Assembly: GCA_029558835.1 (NCBI GenBank)
Contig: JAKQDH010000105.1
Span: 1-64,000, forward strand
Length of the DNA: 64,000 bases
Direction: 5' to 3'
Source: Planctomycetota bacterium
Lineage (GTDB): Bacteria > Planctomycetota > Phycisphaerae > UBA1845
Positions 18,147-27,683 of the stretch are shown piece by piece. The first letter of the stretch is position 1; each line of letters starts with the position of its first letter. The position numbers were made by a program, and so were the translations under genes. Below the pieces are notes generated by a model that saw nothing but the letters and a program-made list of their open reading frames with translations, did no database searches and was not told the DNA's origin.

Positions 18147-19463
18147 TCAAGTCGCATTCTTGACCGCAGTCGTCAGTTCGTCAAGCAACGCCCGCAACTG
18201 GGCGTCAGACTCAGCCTGATGGCTGATGGCCCGTACCGCATGCAGCACGGTAGTGTGGTCCCGACCGCCGAAGTACCCGCCGATCTCCTGTAAGCTGCAC
18301 GGCGTCAACCGCCGGGCGAGGTACATGCAGATGTGGCGCGGGTGGGTAACCGCTTGACCGCGGCGCTTGCTCAGCAGCTCCGAGACCTTCAGGTTCAGGC
18401 GGGCCGCCACGGTGTCCAGTATCCTGGAGACCGGCACCGGGCTTTGATTCCCCTCGCCCAGGGCTTGGCGCGCGAGCGCCAGGCTGATTGGCTGCCCCAG
18501 GGTCTGGCTCACTGCGTCCAGTTTCGTCAGCGCCCCCTCTAACGCCCGGATGTTCGTATCGACGGCCGTGGCCACCAGTTCGACCACCTCAGCCGGAAGC
18601 TCGTAGCAGCGTAACTTGGCCTTCTTCCGCACGATCGCCATCCGGGTTTCCGGGGAAGGCTTGTCCAGGAGGGCAACGAGGCCGGAGTTGAAGCGGCTGA
18701 CGAGTCGTTCTTCGAGCCCGGCAATCTGGCCCGGGAGGCAGTCTGCCGTCAGAATGATCTGCCGGCGAAACTGGAAGAGAGCGTTGAAGGTGTGGAAGAA
18801 CTCCTCCTGGCTGCGTTCACGACCTCCGAGGAACTGAACGTCGTCAATCGCCAGGACATCCGCATGCCGATAGCGATACCGGAACGCATGGAGCGCACCA
18901 CGCTCCACAGCGTCGATAAAGTGGTTGATGAAAGTCTCGCATGAAATATAGCAGCAATTGTGTGCTATGTGCTTCTCCCGAATGGTGTGGCAAATCGCCT
19001 GGAGAAGGTGTGTTTTGCCCATACCCACCGGTCCGTGGAGGAAAAGTGGGTTGTAGGCAATACCGGGGGCATCGGCGACGGCGACTGCGGCCGCGTGCGC
19101 GAGCTGGTTCGAGGGCCCCGTGACGAAGTTTGCGAACGTGTACTCGGGGTTGAGGGCAAGCTCGATGTCCAGCTCGTCGAGTTCGGGCAACCTGTCGGCC
19201 CCCTCGGCGGCGCCGTTGGGGTCGGGCAGGAACCTGACCGAGACGAGGTGGCCGGTCACGGCTTGGGCGGCCTCGACAAACGCCCGTTGACAATGCCGCT
19301 CGAGGTAGCGCGCTTGCGCTGGGTTGCACGTGGTGACGGCCAGTTCTCCCCGCTCGATATCCTGGGCCGTCAGCTCCGCGAACCAGGCGCGCGCGAGTTG
19401 GGGGTGGGCGCTGCGCAGATGTCGCAGCAGTTGTGTCCAGACTGTCTGGGGAAGCGTCGTCAT
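18147..19463 (-). CDS. dnaA: Chromosomal replication initiator DnaA
   Basis: A 438-residue protein with all four DnaA domains. Domain I spans the first 80 residues; the AAA+ core starts LNPEYTFANFVTGPSNQLA and holds Walker A GPVGMGKTHLL and Walker B LAIDDVQFLGG; domain IV has the DNA-binding signature GGRDHTTVLHA. It opens the origin and recruits the helicase. ATG at 19463 is preferred over an in-frame GTG at 19484 by fit to the family N-terminus; no good ribosome binding site is seen for either. It is transcribed divergently from top6B. Confidence 0.97.
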   Translation of the reverse strand: MTTLPQTVWTQLLRHLRSAHPQLARAWFAELTAQDIERGELAVTTCNPAQARYLERHCQRAFVEAAQAVTGHLVSVRFLPDPNGAAEGADRLPELDELDIELALNPEYTFANFVTGPSNQLAHAAAVAVADAPGIAYNPLFLHGPVGMGKTHLLQAICHTIREKHIAHNCCYISCETFINHFIDAVERGALHAFRYRYRHADVLAIDDVQFLGGRERSQEEFFHTFNALFQFRRQIILTADCLPGQIAGLEERLVSRFNSGLVALLDKPSPETRMAIVRKKAKLRCYELPAEVVELVATAVDTNIRALEGALTKLDAVSQTLGQPISLALARQALGEGNQSPVPVSRILDTVAARLNLKVSELLSKRRGQAVTHPRHICMYLARRLTPCSLQEIGGYFGGRDHTTVLHAVRAISHQAESDAQLRALLDELTTAVKNAT

Positions 19464-19557
19464 GGCCGTAGGTGGCGCTGCCACCGTGCGCTCGCGTTCG
19501 GTTGCCGCGGCGTCGGTCGTTCATCCTGAAAGCCGACGGTGACCCGGCGTTGGTTGC

Positions 19558-19587
19558 ATTTTAACCGGCTGGGGTCCGGCGAACCAA
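19558..19587 (-). promoter_or_regulatory. Candidate dnaA promoter
   Basis: Reading the minus strand, TTGGTT (19587-19582) and TAAAAT (19563-19558) are 18 bases apart, about 95 bases before the dnaA start. The match to sigma-70 boxes is moderate and has not been tested. Confidence 0.35.
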
Positions 19588-19659
19588 GCGTTGGCCCTGG
19601 CGGGCTCACGGGCATACGGACGGTCGGCGGAACAGGGTAGGCTTTGGCAGTCCGGGAGG

Positions 19660-19687
19660 TTGCGGATTGTTGTCTCCTGGATAAAAT
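19660..19687 (+). promoter_or_regulatory. Candidate top6B promoter
   Basis: TTGCGG (19660-19665) and TAAAAT (19682-19687) are 16 bases apart, about 45 bases before the top6B start region. With the candidate dnaA promoter this suggests divergent transcription from one short intergenic region. Confidence 0.35.
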
Positions 19688-19729
19688 GGGTTAACCGACT
19701 GGGTCTCGTGTCAGTCCCTGGGCAAAGGA

Positions 19730-21703
19730 GTGCCAGCCATCGTTACCACCACGGCAGCGGCTTCTACTGGTTCAGCGGCACAACTCGCGCTGGCGTTTGC
19801 GCCGGGCGGCGGCGTGGCCGGGGCGGTTGCGTGCGCAGCGCCACCGCGGCGCGTGGCGGTGGGAGGCGGGCCGGGGGACAACCCGGTAAAGCGTCCGCCG
19901 GGCGGGCGGGGCTCGGGACCTGCTCCACGGGCAACGGCGGAGACGCTCGCCAAGCAACAGCGGGCCATTTCTGTTTCGGAGTTCTTCGCCAAGAACCGCC
20001 ATCTGCTGGGCTTCGACAACAAGCGGAAGGCGCTGCTGACCACAGTGAAGGAGGCCGTCGACAACAGCCTCGACGCCTGCGAGGAGGCGGGCATCCTGCC
20101 GGAGGTCGAGGTCACGGTCGAGCAGACGGCGGAAGAGCGCTTCCGCGTGACCGTGCGCGACAACGGGCCTGGTATCGTCACGGCTCAGATCCCCAACGTC
20201 TTCGGCAAGCTGCTGTACGGCTCGAAGTTTCACCGGCTGAAGATGGCACGGGGGCAGCAGGGCATCGGGATCAGCGCGGCCGGCATGTACGGTCTGATCA
20301 CCACGGGCAAGCCGGTGCGCATCATCAGCCGCATCGGGGCGCGCCAGCCGGCGCATATGTACCTGCTGGCCATCGACACACAGAAAAACCGGCCGGACAC
20401 GATTGCGGAAGAAGAGGCTCAGGTCGATTGGCCGCACGGCACGGAGGTTACCATCGAGCTGGTGGCCACCTACAACCGCGGCCGGCAAAGCGTGGATGAC
20501 TATCTTGAGTTGACGGCAATTGCCAACCCGCATGCCCGCCTCGTCTACCGCCCACCCGGCGCGGAGCCCATCGTGTTTGAGCGTGCGACCGACGCGTTGC
20601 CGCCGGAAACCAAGGAGATCAAGCCGCATCCTTACGGCATCGAGTTGGGCACCTTGATGAAGATGCTGAAGGAGACTCAGCAGAAGAAGCTGGGAGGGTT
20701 TCTCACGCGGGAGTTTTCTCGGGTCAGTTCGAGCGCAGCGCAGCAGGTGTGTCGCGTGGCCGGCGTCTCGGCCAACACGTGGGTGAGCGCCGTGACGCCG
20801 CCGCTGGCGGAGAAGCTGTACACGGCGTTGCAGGCCGCCAGGCTGCGGGCTCCAGCAACGGACTGTCTCGCTCCGATCGGCGCGGAGGCGATCCTGGCAG
20901 GGTTGCTCAAAGGCGTGAAGGCGGAGTTCTATACCGCCAGCACGCGCCCGCCGGCGGTGTATCGCGGCAACCCGTTCCAGATCGAGGTCGGCCTGGCGTA
21001 TGGCGGGGAGTTGGGCTCCGATTCCCGCGACGAAGAGGGGCAGGAGAGCAGGCGGGGCAACGGTGACGACACGGCGCAAGCCCGGCTCATCCGCTTCGCC
21101 AACCGTGTGCCGCTGCTTTATCAACAGAGTTCCTGCGCCACCTACAAGGCGGTCACCGAGACCAAGTGGAACAACTACAGCCTATCGCAATCCGGCGGGT
21201 CATTGCCCCGGGCGCCGCTGGTCATCCTGGTCCACATGGCCAGCGTCTGGGTGCCGTTCGTGTCGGAGGGCAAGGAGGCGATTGCTGACTACGACGAGAT
21301 TCGCAAGGAAGTGAAGCTGGCCTTGGCCGAATGCGGACGCCGGCTGAGCCTGCTGCTGAAACGCAAGCGCACGAAGGCGCACTACACGCGTCGGCGCGAC
21401 GTGTTCACGCGCTACATCGACGAAGTGGTGCACGCGGCGTGCGCGATGACGAACGCCGATGCCGACCGGCTGCGTCGGGACCTGCTGAAGTTGTCACAGG
21501 TGTACACGGCCCGGGCGGACATGGAGTTTGACGAGCACGGCAAGGTGGTCCAGAAGAGGTCGGCCGGCGAAGCGGCGCTGGCGGATACGATCGTTGTCGA
21601 GCGTGACGGGCCGGCGGCGGAGACGTTGTTTGAGGCCGAAGCGGCGCCGGCGGCCGGGCGGCGTAAGCGCGGCTCCCGGGCCGGCAGGAACAAGAGGCGA
21701 TAG
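19730..21703 (+). CDS. top6B: Type IIB topoisomerase (topo VI) subunit B
   Basis: A 657-residue GHKL ATPase of the topoisomerase VI type. After a low-complexity Ala/Gly/Pro lead of about 75 residues come KNRHLLGFDNKRKALLTTVK, the N-box EAVDNSLDA, DNGPGI and GQQGIGISAAGM. The helix-two-turn-helix region and transducer follow (KTTFTRD-like blocks replaced by TETKWNNYSLSQSGG). Subunit B binds ATP and gates the DNA cut by subunit A. Topo VI is typical of archaea and plants and patchy in bacteria. The start is unclear: the ribosome binding site AAAGGAG (19724-19730) overlaps the GTG at 19730, so initiation a little downstream is likely. Confidence 0.94.
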   Translation: MPAIVTTTAAASTGSAAQLALAFAPGGGVAGAVACAAPPRRVAVGGGPGDNPVKRPPGGRGSGPAPRATAETLAKQQRAISVSEFFAKNRHLLGFDNKRKALLTTVKEAVDNSLDACEEAGILPEVEVTVEQTAEERFRVTVRDNGPGIVTAQIPNVFGKLLYGSKFHRLKMARGQQGIGISAAGMYGLITTGKPVRIISRIGARQPAHMYLLAIDTQKNRPDTIAEEEAQVDWPHGTEVTIELVATYNRGRQSVDDYLELTAIANPHARLVYRPPGAEPIVFERATDALPPETKEIKPHPYGIELGTLMKMLKETQQKKLGGFLTREFSRVSSSAAQQVCRVAGVSANTWVSAVTPPLAEKLYTALQAARLRAPATDCLAPIGAEAILAGLLKGVKAEFYTASTRPPAVYRGNPFQIEVGLAYGGELGSDSRDEEGQESRRGNGDDTAQARLIRFANRVPLLYQQSSCATYKAVTETKWNNYSLSQSGGSLPRAPLVILVHMASVWVPFVSEGKEAIADYDEIRKEVKLALAECGRRLSLLLKRKRTKAHYTRRRDVFTRYIDEVVHAACAMTNADADRLRRDLLKLSQVYTARADMEFDEHGKVVQKRSAGEAALADTIVVERDGPAAETLFEAEAAPAAGRRKRGSRAGRNKRR

Positions 21704-21706
21704 GAC

Positions 21707-22867
21707 ATGGCGAGCAAGCAGGCGGGAGGCAGAGCGGGACGCGGGGTGGGCCGCGGCGCGCCCGGGAGCAGGCGCGGCGGCGACGGCGCGGCTCTGAAGC
21801 TCGAGGCGCTGGCGCAGAAGGTGGTCGAGATGGCGCGGGCCCAGGAGGACCCGGCCGTGCAGATCCCCATTCGCGCCCTGAGCAACGTCAGCTTCAACGA
21901 GGAGAAGCGCCACATTGAGATGGGCGACGCGCAGCAGTCGCGCAACTTCTTCAATTATGGCCAGGCCAAGCGTTTTATGCAGACGCTGCTGGTGGGCTCC
22001 AAATGCAAGGACCTCATCGCCAGCGGCAAGACGGCCAGCATCCGTCAGATTTACTACCTGAGCAAACATACCATCAAGGGCACCAACGAGAAGACCTTCG
22101 ATGACCAGAGCGAGTCCGACCCGGTGATCGAGGATCTGGAGGTCGCCCTCGACGCCCTGCGCGAGGAGTTGCACGTCTTCGCCAGCAACCGCGGCAATCT
22201 GGTGGGGCCGATCACGCTGGTGGATGCGGGCAGCACGCTGGATTGTGCGGCCATGGGGAGTGCGGGTTACGCGGTGCCGAGCATCGTGGAGGCGGACGTC
22301 GTGCAGTTCAAGAAGTGCCAGGCGCGTTTCGTGCTGCACGTTGAAAAAGACACAGTGTGGCGGCGCTTCCACGAGGACCGCTTCTGGGAGAAGCACTCGT
22401 GCATCGTCTCCCATGGCGGCGGGCAGCCGGCACGTGGAATGCGCCGGCTGCTGCAGCGCTTCCATGAAGAGCTGCGGCTGCCGGTTTTCGTGCTGCTCGA
22501 TAATGACCCGTGGGGGTATTACATCTACTCCGTCATCAAGCACGGCTCGATCAACCTGGCGTACGAGTCGCGGCGGATGGCCATCCCGGACGCGAAGTTC
22601 ATCGGCGTCTCCAGCTTCGACTACGAGCGCTGCGGGCTCAACGACGACGTGAAGATCGCGCTGGATGCCGGCGACGTGAAACGGGCCAAGCAAATCGCCG
22701 ATTACCCCTGGTTCGCCAACAAGCGTCCCTGGCAGAAAGAGATTCGCAAGCTGCTGGCCAACGGCTTCAAGATGGAGGTGGAGGCCATGATCACCCGCCA
22801 CCTGACGTACCTGACGGATGAGTACGTGCCGATGAAGCTGCAGGACAGGAAGCAGTGGCTGGATTAA
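21707..22867 (+). CDS. top6A: Type IIB topoisomerase (topo VI) subunit A, Spo11-like
   Basis: A 386-residue protein with the catalytic tyrosine in the winged-helix motif SIRQIYYLSKHT and the TOPRIM metal site formed by Glu in HVEKDTVWRRF and the Asp residues of LLDNDPWGYYIYS. It makes the double-strand break that subunit B gates. The first 30 residues are Gly/Arg-rich and probably disordered. It starts three bases after top6B, the same B-then-A order as in archaea, so the two form one operon. Confidence 0.95.
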   Translation: MASKQAGGRAGRGVGRGAPGSRRGGDGAALKLEALAQKVVEMARAQEDPAVQIPIRALSNVSFNEEKRHIEMGDAQQSRNFFNYGQAKRFMQTLLVGSKCKDLIASGKTASIRQIYYLSKHTIKGTNEKTFDDQSESDPVIEDLEVALDALREELHVFASNRGNLVGPITLVDAGSTLDCAAMGSAGYAVPSIVEADVVQFKKCQARFVLHVEKDTVWRRFHEDRFWEKHSCIVSHGGGQPARGMRRLLQRFHEELRLPVFVLLDNDPWGYYIYSVIKHGSINLAYESRRMAIPDAKFIGVSSFDYERCGLNDDVKIALDAGDVKRAKQIADYPWFANKRPWQKEIRKLLANGFKMEVEAMITRHLTYLTDEYVPMKLQDRKQWLD

Positions 22868-22938
22868 GCGCGGGTCGGGGCAGGCGAAGGCTGCATTGGG
22901 GACAGACTGAGCGGGAGCTGATCGGTGGAGTGGCCCCT

Positions 22939-24240
22939 TCACCCTGCGGCCGATTCCGGCGCCACAGGCAGCTCGAATGCCACGGCCACCGTCGAGGGCA
23001 GGACGGGATATTCAATGCGACAGCGATACAGGTCGAAGTGCTCAGGGTCAGAGCCCAGCCGCTCGAACACGTATCGCCCTAGCTCGGCGTAACCTGGAAC
23101 GTCCGGCGTGTAGAGGACCGAACAGCCTTTGCCAAGATGGTCCACCGGGGCGTGCGGTCCGAGTTGATGCGTTTCGTCGAGGATGCGCAGGTACGGCAAC
23201 TCGCCGAAATGCTCCGCCCGCGTGCGGCTCACCGGCGCCAGCACCCCATAGGTATCCTCGTGAATGAGCAGGTCGATGAGGAGCACCTCGCTGGGGATGC
23301 GCACCCGCACGAAGTTGGCGCCGATGGGATTCTGCTCGTCGCGGTAGCGCGGAACCGCGCTGCGGACCAGGTGGCCACCGATGAACGTGATGGCCGCTCC
23401 CTTGCCCAGACCCTGGCTGACCAGTTCGCCGTATTCCGGGCCGAGTTCCGGCGGCGCCGGCTGGAAGCGCGGCGGCGGCTGGCTGCAGAAGTCGTTGAGC
23501 AGCATGACTCCCGAGCTCGGGTCGCACGACGGATCGAGCGGCTCCCGATAGCCGTCGTTCACGGAGCCGTCGTCGTTCACCAGGCTGATGCGTGGCACAA
23601 TCAACGGCGCGTTGGGCCGCAATTGCCGCAGGGAAAGCAAGCCGCTGATGCGCACCAGGTCCAGCCGGTTCGGATCCAGAGCCGGCTGGACCACTACGCA
23701 CTTCAGTTGCACGCGGGTCTGCACGCCGAGGATGTGGCTCTGAGCGCGGAACGCCGCCCGGCGGTGCTGCAGCGTGATCTGCCGGGCGTCCTCGGTGGTG
23801 GCCAGCGAGCTGATCATCGAGTCGAAGGCCGTGCGGTCGCCGGCATGGCTGGCAACCAACTGGTCGAAATCGGCGGCCGCACTGGCGGCCGCGTCCACCA
23901 GCCTCCCCTGCACTCCGGCCTTGCGGGCAGCGCTCAGGAATGTCCGCAGGGCTCCCGGCCCTGGGACATGCGGGCCGGCAGCCAACGGGCCATGCGCACC
24001 AATTACCTTGATGATCCTCCAGGCGAGCTTGAAATCTATACCCAGAGCACGTTGCAGCTCCGCCGGTTTCGACTTCGGCTCGGGTACGGCGTCCACGACA
24101 GCCGCCAGAGCCGTGCGAAGGCGGTGAAGGATTCTGGTTGCTTCGGCCTCGAAGCTAACCGGCTCTGCGGCTCCCGGCGTGGGGTACGTTGCAGTGGCCC
24201 CGGAGTCCGCGGTGCTACTGTGCTTGCTGTGGTTCCGCAT
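22939..24240 (-). CDS. Hypothetical protein, about 430 residues
   Basis: I do not recognise this protein. It has no signal peptide or membrane segment. The N-terminal third is helical and includes RALGIDFKLAWRIIKVIGAHG, which could be a helix-turn-helix. The C-terminal two thirds are beta-rich, with SRTRAEHFGELPYLRILD and a final LPSTVAVAFELPV. It might be a regulator, but I infer this only weakly. ATG at 24240 has GGGGA before it; the frame stays open to 24444. It converges on top6A with a 71-base gap and diverges from the secreted protein gene that follows. Confidence 0.65.
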   Translation of the reverse strand: MRNHSKHSSTADSGATATYPTPGAAEPVSFEAEATRILHRLRTALAAVVDAVPEPKSKPAELQRALGIDFKLAWRIIKVIGAHGPLAAGPHVPGPGALRTFLSAARKAGVQGRLVDAAASAAADFDQLVASHAGDRTAFDSMISSLATTEDARQITLQHRRAAFRAQSHILGVQTRVQLKCVVVQPALDPNRLDLVRISGLLSLRQLRPNAPLIVPRISLVNDDGSVNDGYREPLDPSCDPSSGVMLLNDFCSQPPPRFQPAPPELGPEYGELVSQGLGKGAAITFIGGHLVRSAVPRYRDEQNPIGANFVRVRIPSEVLLIDLLIHEDTYGVLAPVSRTRAEHFGELPYLRILDETHQLGPHAPVDHLGKGCSVLYTPDVPGYAELGRYVFERLGSDPEHFDLYRCRIEYPVLPSTVAVAFELPVAPESAAG

Positions 24241-24551
24241 GGTCCCCAGCCTCGTCCCGGCAGCTACGAGCCGCTCGGACACCGCCGCCGGTGCCCGCCA
24301 CACACACTCTACCCCTCTCGGCGGCACTTCGCAACCACAATCCACGTCTTCTCGCAGATATTCTAGAACATTGCCCAGGTAATGTGCTGGAATATATTGA
24401 CTCCGGGGCGCCGGGTGGGTATGTTGAGCGGTGCGCGGGGGCACCTGTTGCCCGGCCGGCCCGGAGACCGGCCGGGCGCCACGCGGAGAGGAAGGGTGAG
24501 TGGCCGGCCGGTGCCGCCGCCGGGACTGTCGAACTCGAAGGAGGCAGGATC
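24241..24551. other. Divergent intergenic region
   Basis: The gap between the minus-strand hypothetical gene and the plus-strand secreted protein gene. An AT-rich patch at 24358-24404 stands out from the GC-rich background and contains the promoter candidate listed separately. Confidence 0.5.
24371..24399 (+). promoter_or_regulatory. Candidate sigma-70 promoter for the secreted protein
   Basis: TTGCCC and TATATT are separated by 17 bases inside a local AT-rich patch. Transcription would start about 145 bases before the ATG at 24552, leaving a long 5' leader. Confidence 0.4.
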
Positions 24552-27500
24552 ATGGTGGGGACCTGGAGGACGCTTCTGGTGGGCATCGTTGGGTTGTGCG
24601 CGGGCCCGGTTCTCGTCGCCGTCGCGGCGCCAGCCCGTCTGGAGACGGTTACGACGTACCCGTATAGGGAAGACTTTGAGGCGGGAATGGGCCTGTGGAA
24701 CAACATCGGGGGCGATGACTTCGACTGGGACCGGTACTGCGGACCAACCCCCACCGACAACACGGGGCCGGATGTCGACCACACGCTCGGGACGGAGGAG
24801 GGCTACTACGTCTATACGGAAGCGTCCGGGGAGAACAATCCGGACAAGACGGCCATCCTTGTAGGGCCCTGCTTCGACCTGACCCAGTTGACCTCGCCGG
24901 AGGTGGCGTTCTGGTACCACATGGCCGGCGATTCGATGGGTTCTCTGTACCTGGAGATGTCAACCGACGACGGTGAGACTTGGGAGGTGGCTTTTGAGCG
25001 CAGCGGCCACCAGGGGTACGAGTGGCTGTTGGCAGTGCTCGACCTGTCGGCGTACGCGGGGCAGACAATCAAGCTGCGTTTCCGCGGCGTCACGGCGGAC
25101 GGCTACGAAAGCGACATGGCCGTGGACGACATCTACGCCGGGGAGGCCGTGGCGTACCCGGGAGGCTGCTGCGACACCGACACCGGCGAGTGCCTGGGTT
25201 ACATGACCGAGGCGGAATGCGCGGCCCACGGGAATGTTACGTGGCACCGCGTGGCGGACTGCTCGGAGGAGAACTTCTGCCCGCAACCGCCGCCGGCCAA
25301 TGACGCCTGCGAGAACGCCACGGTGATTTCCTCGCTGCCCTTCACGGACACAGAGGTGGACTACAGATGGGCCACTCCTGACCCGGACGTAAGCTGTAAT
25401 GACGAGGGTTGTGCGGAGACCGAGTACGGCGTGTGGTACACGTACACGCCGCTCGAGGATTGCGGCGCGCGGGTCACCGTGGACAGGGGCGACGGCGGCG
25501 GGACGTTCACAATCGCGGCGTTCAGCGGGATGGACTGCGGCGACCTGGCGGAGGTCCACTGTACGGGGGGATACGAAACCGAGGCCACTTTCGACATGGC
25601 GGCGGGAACGACGTATTGGATTCTGGTCGGCAGTTTCTGGTGCGGCGACCAGCCACCCACCACGATCAACATCACCTTCAACTGCTCCAAGGGAGCGTGC
25701 TGTCTGGGCGAGACGTGCCTGCTGGAGACGGTCACGAGCTGCGCCGCCTTGGGCGGCTTCTACCTTGGTGATGATTCCATTTGCGAGCCGGACACATGTC
25801 TGTACGGCGCCTGCTGTACGGACACCGGTTGCCAGGAACTCACCTCCGGCGACTGTAGCATCGCCGGCGGCGATTTCCTGGGTAATGGGACGGACTGCTG
25901 GCCGGATCCCTGCCCGCCGATCAACGAGACATGTGCGACCGCGATTCCAATTGCCGACGGGATGCCCGCGATCGAGGGCACGAACGCTCTGGCCAGCGAG
26001 GAAGACGACGCGGAGGCATCCTGTTCGTGGTCCAACAAGGACCTGTGGTACGTGTACACCGCGACGTGCACGGGAACCGTCACCATGGACACGGAGGGCA
26101 GCGCGCAGGAGAACACCGTGCTGTCGGTATGGGACGCCTGTGGGGGAACGGAGATCGCCTGTGATGACGACAGCGGCACCGAGTTGCTGTCGTGGCTGAC
26201 CTTCGAGGCGATCGCCGGCCGGTCGTACTGGGTGCGTCTGGCGTCCTTCGCCTGGATCGGCGGCGACTTCGATATCAATGTCAGTTGCGCCGAGGCGCCG
26301 CAGGGCGCGTGCTGCGTGGCGGGCGGATGCATGCTCGACTACCGGCTGACGTGTGAAGATGCTGAGGGGGTCTACGGGGGTGATGGGACTGCGTGTGTCG
26401 GCGACGACTGCAACGACAATGGTCTGGTGGACCTGTGCGACGTACTGAGCGGGGCTTCGCCGGACTGCAACGGTAACGGCGTCCCGGACGAGTGCGACTT
26501 GGCCGCGGGCACCAGCCTTGATCGCGATGGTAACGGTGTGCCCGATGAATGCGATCCAGACTGCAACAGCAACGGGATCATCGACGGCTGCGACGTGACG
26601 TGCGCCGGCGGCTGCGGGGAGATCTCCGGTTGCGGCTTGAGCGCAGACTGCCAGGGCGACGGCACACCCGACGAGTGCCAGCTCGTGGACGATGGTTGTG
26701 AGGGCGTGCGCTACGACAGCGGCTTGGGCGATCTGGTCAACGGTGTGCGCCCGGATTCGGGGTGGACCTATGTCGGCATCGCGGATGACTTCGTGCTGGA
26801 CGACGACACCGAGGGAACCTGTTTCCGCTTCGACATGTATGACTTCGTCGACTCTGGTAATCTGACGACGCTGCGAGTCCGCATCTACGACAATCCCAAC
26901 GGGCTGCTGAACCTGGGCAGCTTCTGGGCCGCGACGCCGCTGTTCGATCAGACCTACTCGGTGGATGGGGGCAGCCTGACCATCACTGACACCGGCGAAG
27001 ACATGTACGGGTATGACCTGCTGCGTTTCCTGGCTTCGGGTCCGGAATATGCCCTGGCGGCCGGGAGCTATGCCGTGCATCTTTCGTTCCCCGGCACCGA
27101 CCAGGCCGGCTTCTGGGCGACCGCCGGCTCCGACGCTAGCGACTGCGCGGTCTACTGGGGCGATTGGATGGATTGGCCTATGGACACGTGCGGCGGCGGC
27201 GACGATCTGACGAGGCTGTCCTTTGCGCTGCTGGGTGCGGCGAGCAACGACTGCAACGAGAACCTGGTTCCCGACGAATGCGACATTGCCGAGGGTACCA
27301 GCAACGACTGCAACGCCAGCGGCGAGCCGGACGAATGTGAGGCGATTGCCGCCGGCGACTTCGATGTCGATGGGGACGTGGATGTTGACGACTTCATGGG
27401 TCTCGCCGACTGCCTGGCCGGCCCGGGCGTGGCGCCCGCGCCCGCGACCCCCGCGTGCGTACAGGCCTGCCTGGACGCTTTCGACTTCGATGCCGACGAA

Positions 27501-27560
27501 GACGTGGACCTCGCCGACTGGGCGGCGTTCCAGGTTGGGTTCGCAGGTGCAGCCGACTGA
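24552..27560 (+). CDS. Large secreted Cys-rich protein with dockerin-like tail
   Basis: A 1002-residue exported protein with signal peptide (LLVGIVGLCAGPVLVAVAAP). Residues about 35-200 form a MAM/concanavalin-like domain (YREDFEAGMGLWNN and VAFWYHMAGDSMG). Four Cys-rich units start GGCC or GACC and run about 40 residues with six Cys each. Between them are two prepeptidase-type beta domains (DLWYVYTATCTGTVTMDT). Then come DCNGNGVPDECD-type repeats, a further beta domain, and a tail with DFDVDGDVDVDDF and DFDADEDVDLADW, EF-hand loops of the dockerin type. Role: surface or extracellular, Ca-dependent, otherwise unknown. GAAGGAGG before the ATG is strong. Confidence 0.85.
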   Translation: MVGTWRTLLVGIVGLCAGPVLVAVAAPARLETVTTYPYREDFEAGMGLWNNIGGDDFDWDRYCGPTPTDNTGPDVDHTLGTEEGYYVYTEASGENNPDKTAILVGPCFDLTQLTSPEVAFWYHMAGDSMGSLYLEMSTDDGETWEVAFERSGHQGYEWLLAVLDLSAYAGQTIKLRFRGVTADGYESDMAVDDIYAGEAVAYPGGCCDTDTGECLGYMTEAECAAHGNVTWHRVADCSEENFCPQPPPANDACENATVISSLPFTDTEVDYRWATPDPDVSCNDEGCAETEYGVWYTYTPLEDCGARVTVDRGDGGGTFTIAAFSGMDCGDLAEVHCTGGYETEATFDMAAGTTYWILVGSFWCGDQPPTTINITFNCSKGACCLGETCLLETVTSCAALGGFYLGDDSICEPDTCLYGACCTDTGCQELTSGDCSIAGGDFLGNGTDCWPDPCPPINETCATAIPIADGMPAIEGTNALASEEDDAEASCSWSNKDLWYVYTATCTGTVTMDTEGSAQENTVLSVWDACGGTEIACDDDSGTELLSWLTFEAIAGRSYWVRLASFAWIGGDFDINVSCAEAPQGACCVAGGCMLDYRLTCEDAEGVYGGDGTACVGDDCNDNGLVDLCDVLSGASPDCNGNGVPDECDLAAGTSLDRDGNGVPDECDPDCNSNGIIDGCDVTCAGGCGEISGCGLSADCQGDGTPDECQLVDDGCEGVRYDSGLGDLVNGVRPDSGWTYVGIADDFVLDDDTEGTCFRFDMYDFVDSGNLTTLRVRIYDNPNGLLNLGSFWAATPLFDQTYSVDGGSLTITDTGEDMYGYDLLRFLASGPEYALAAGSYAVHLSFPGTDQAGFWATAGSDASDCAVYWGDWMDWPMDTCGGGDDLTRLSFALLGAASNDCNENLVPDECDIAEGTSNDCNASGEPDECEAIAAGDFDVDGDVDVDDFMGLADCLAGPGVAPAPATPACVQACLDAFDFDADEDVDLADWAAFQVGFAGAAD

Positions 27561-27683
27561 ATCACTGTACATTCTCACAGGTGTGCCTCTCGCGGGGCCT
27601 CGCCCTCTCCCGTAGAATGTGTTGGCTCATGGGGAGGGCGAGGCCCCCTGCATTCTGTGGCACAATTGCGAGAGGCACGAGGC

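Noticed and set aside
24960-27578. Long minus-strand open frame opposite the large secreted protein
   Set aside because: No recognisable domain, and the plus-strand gene has a signal peptide, strong ribosome binding site and clear repeats.
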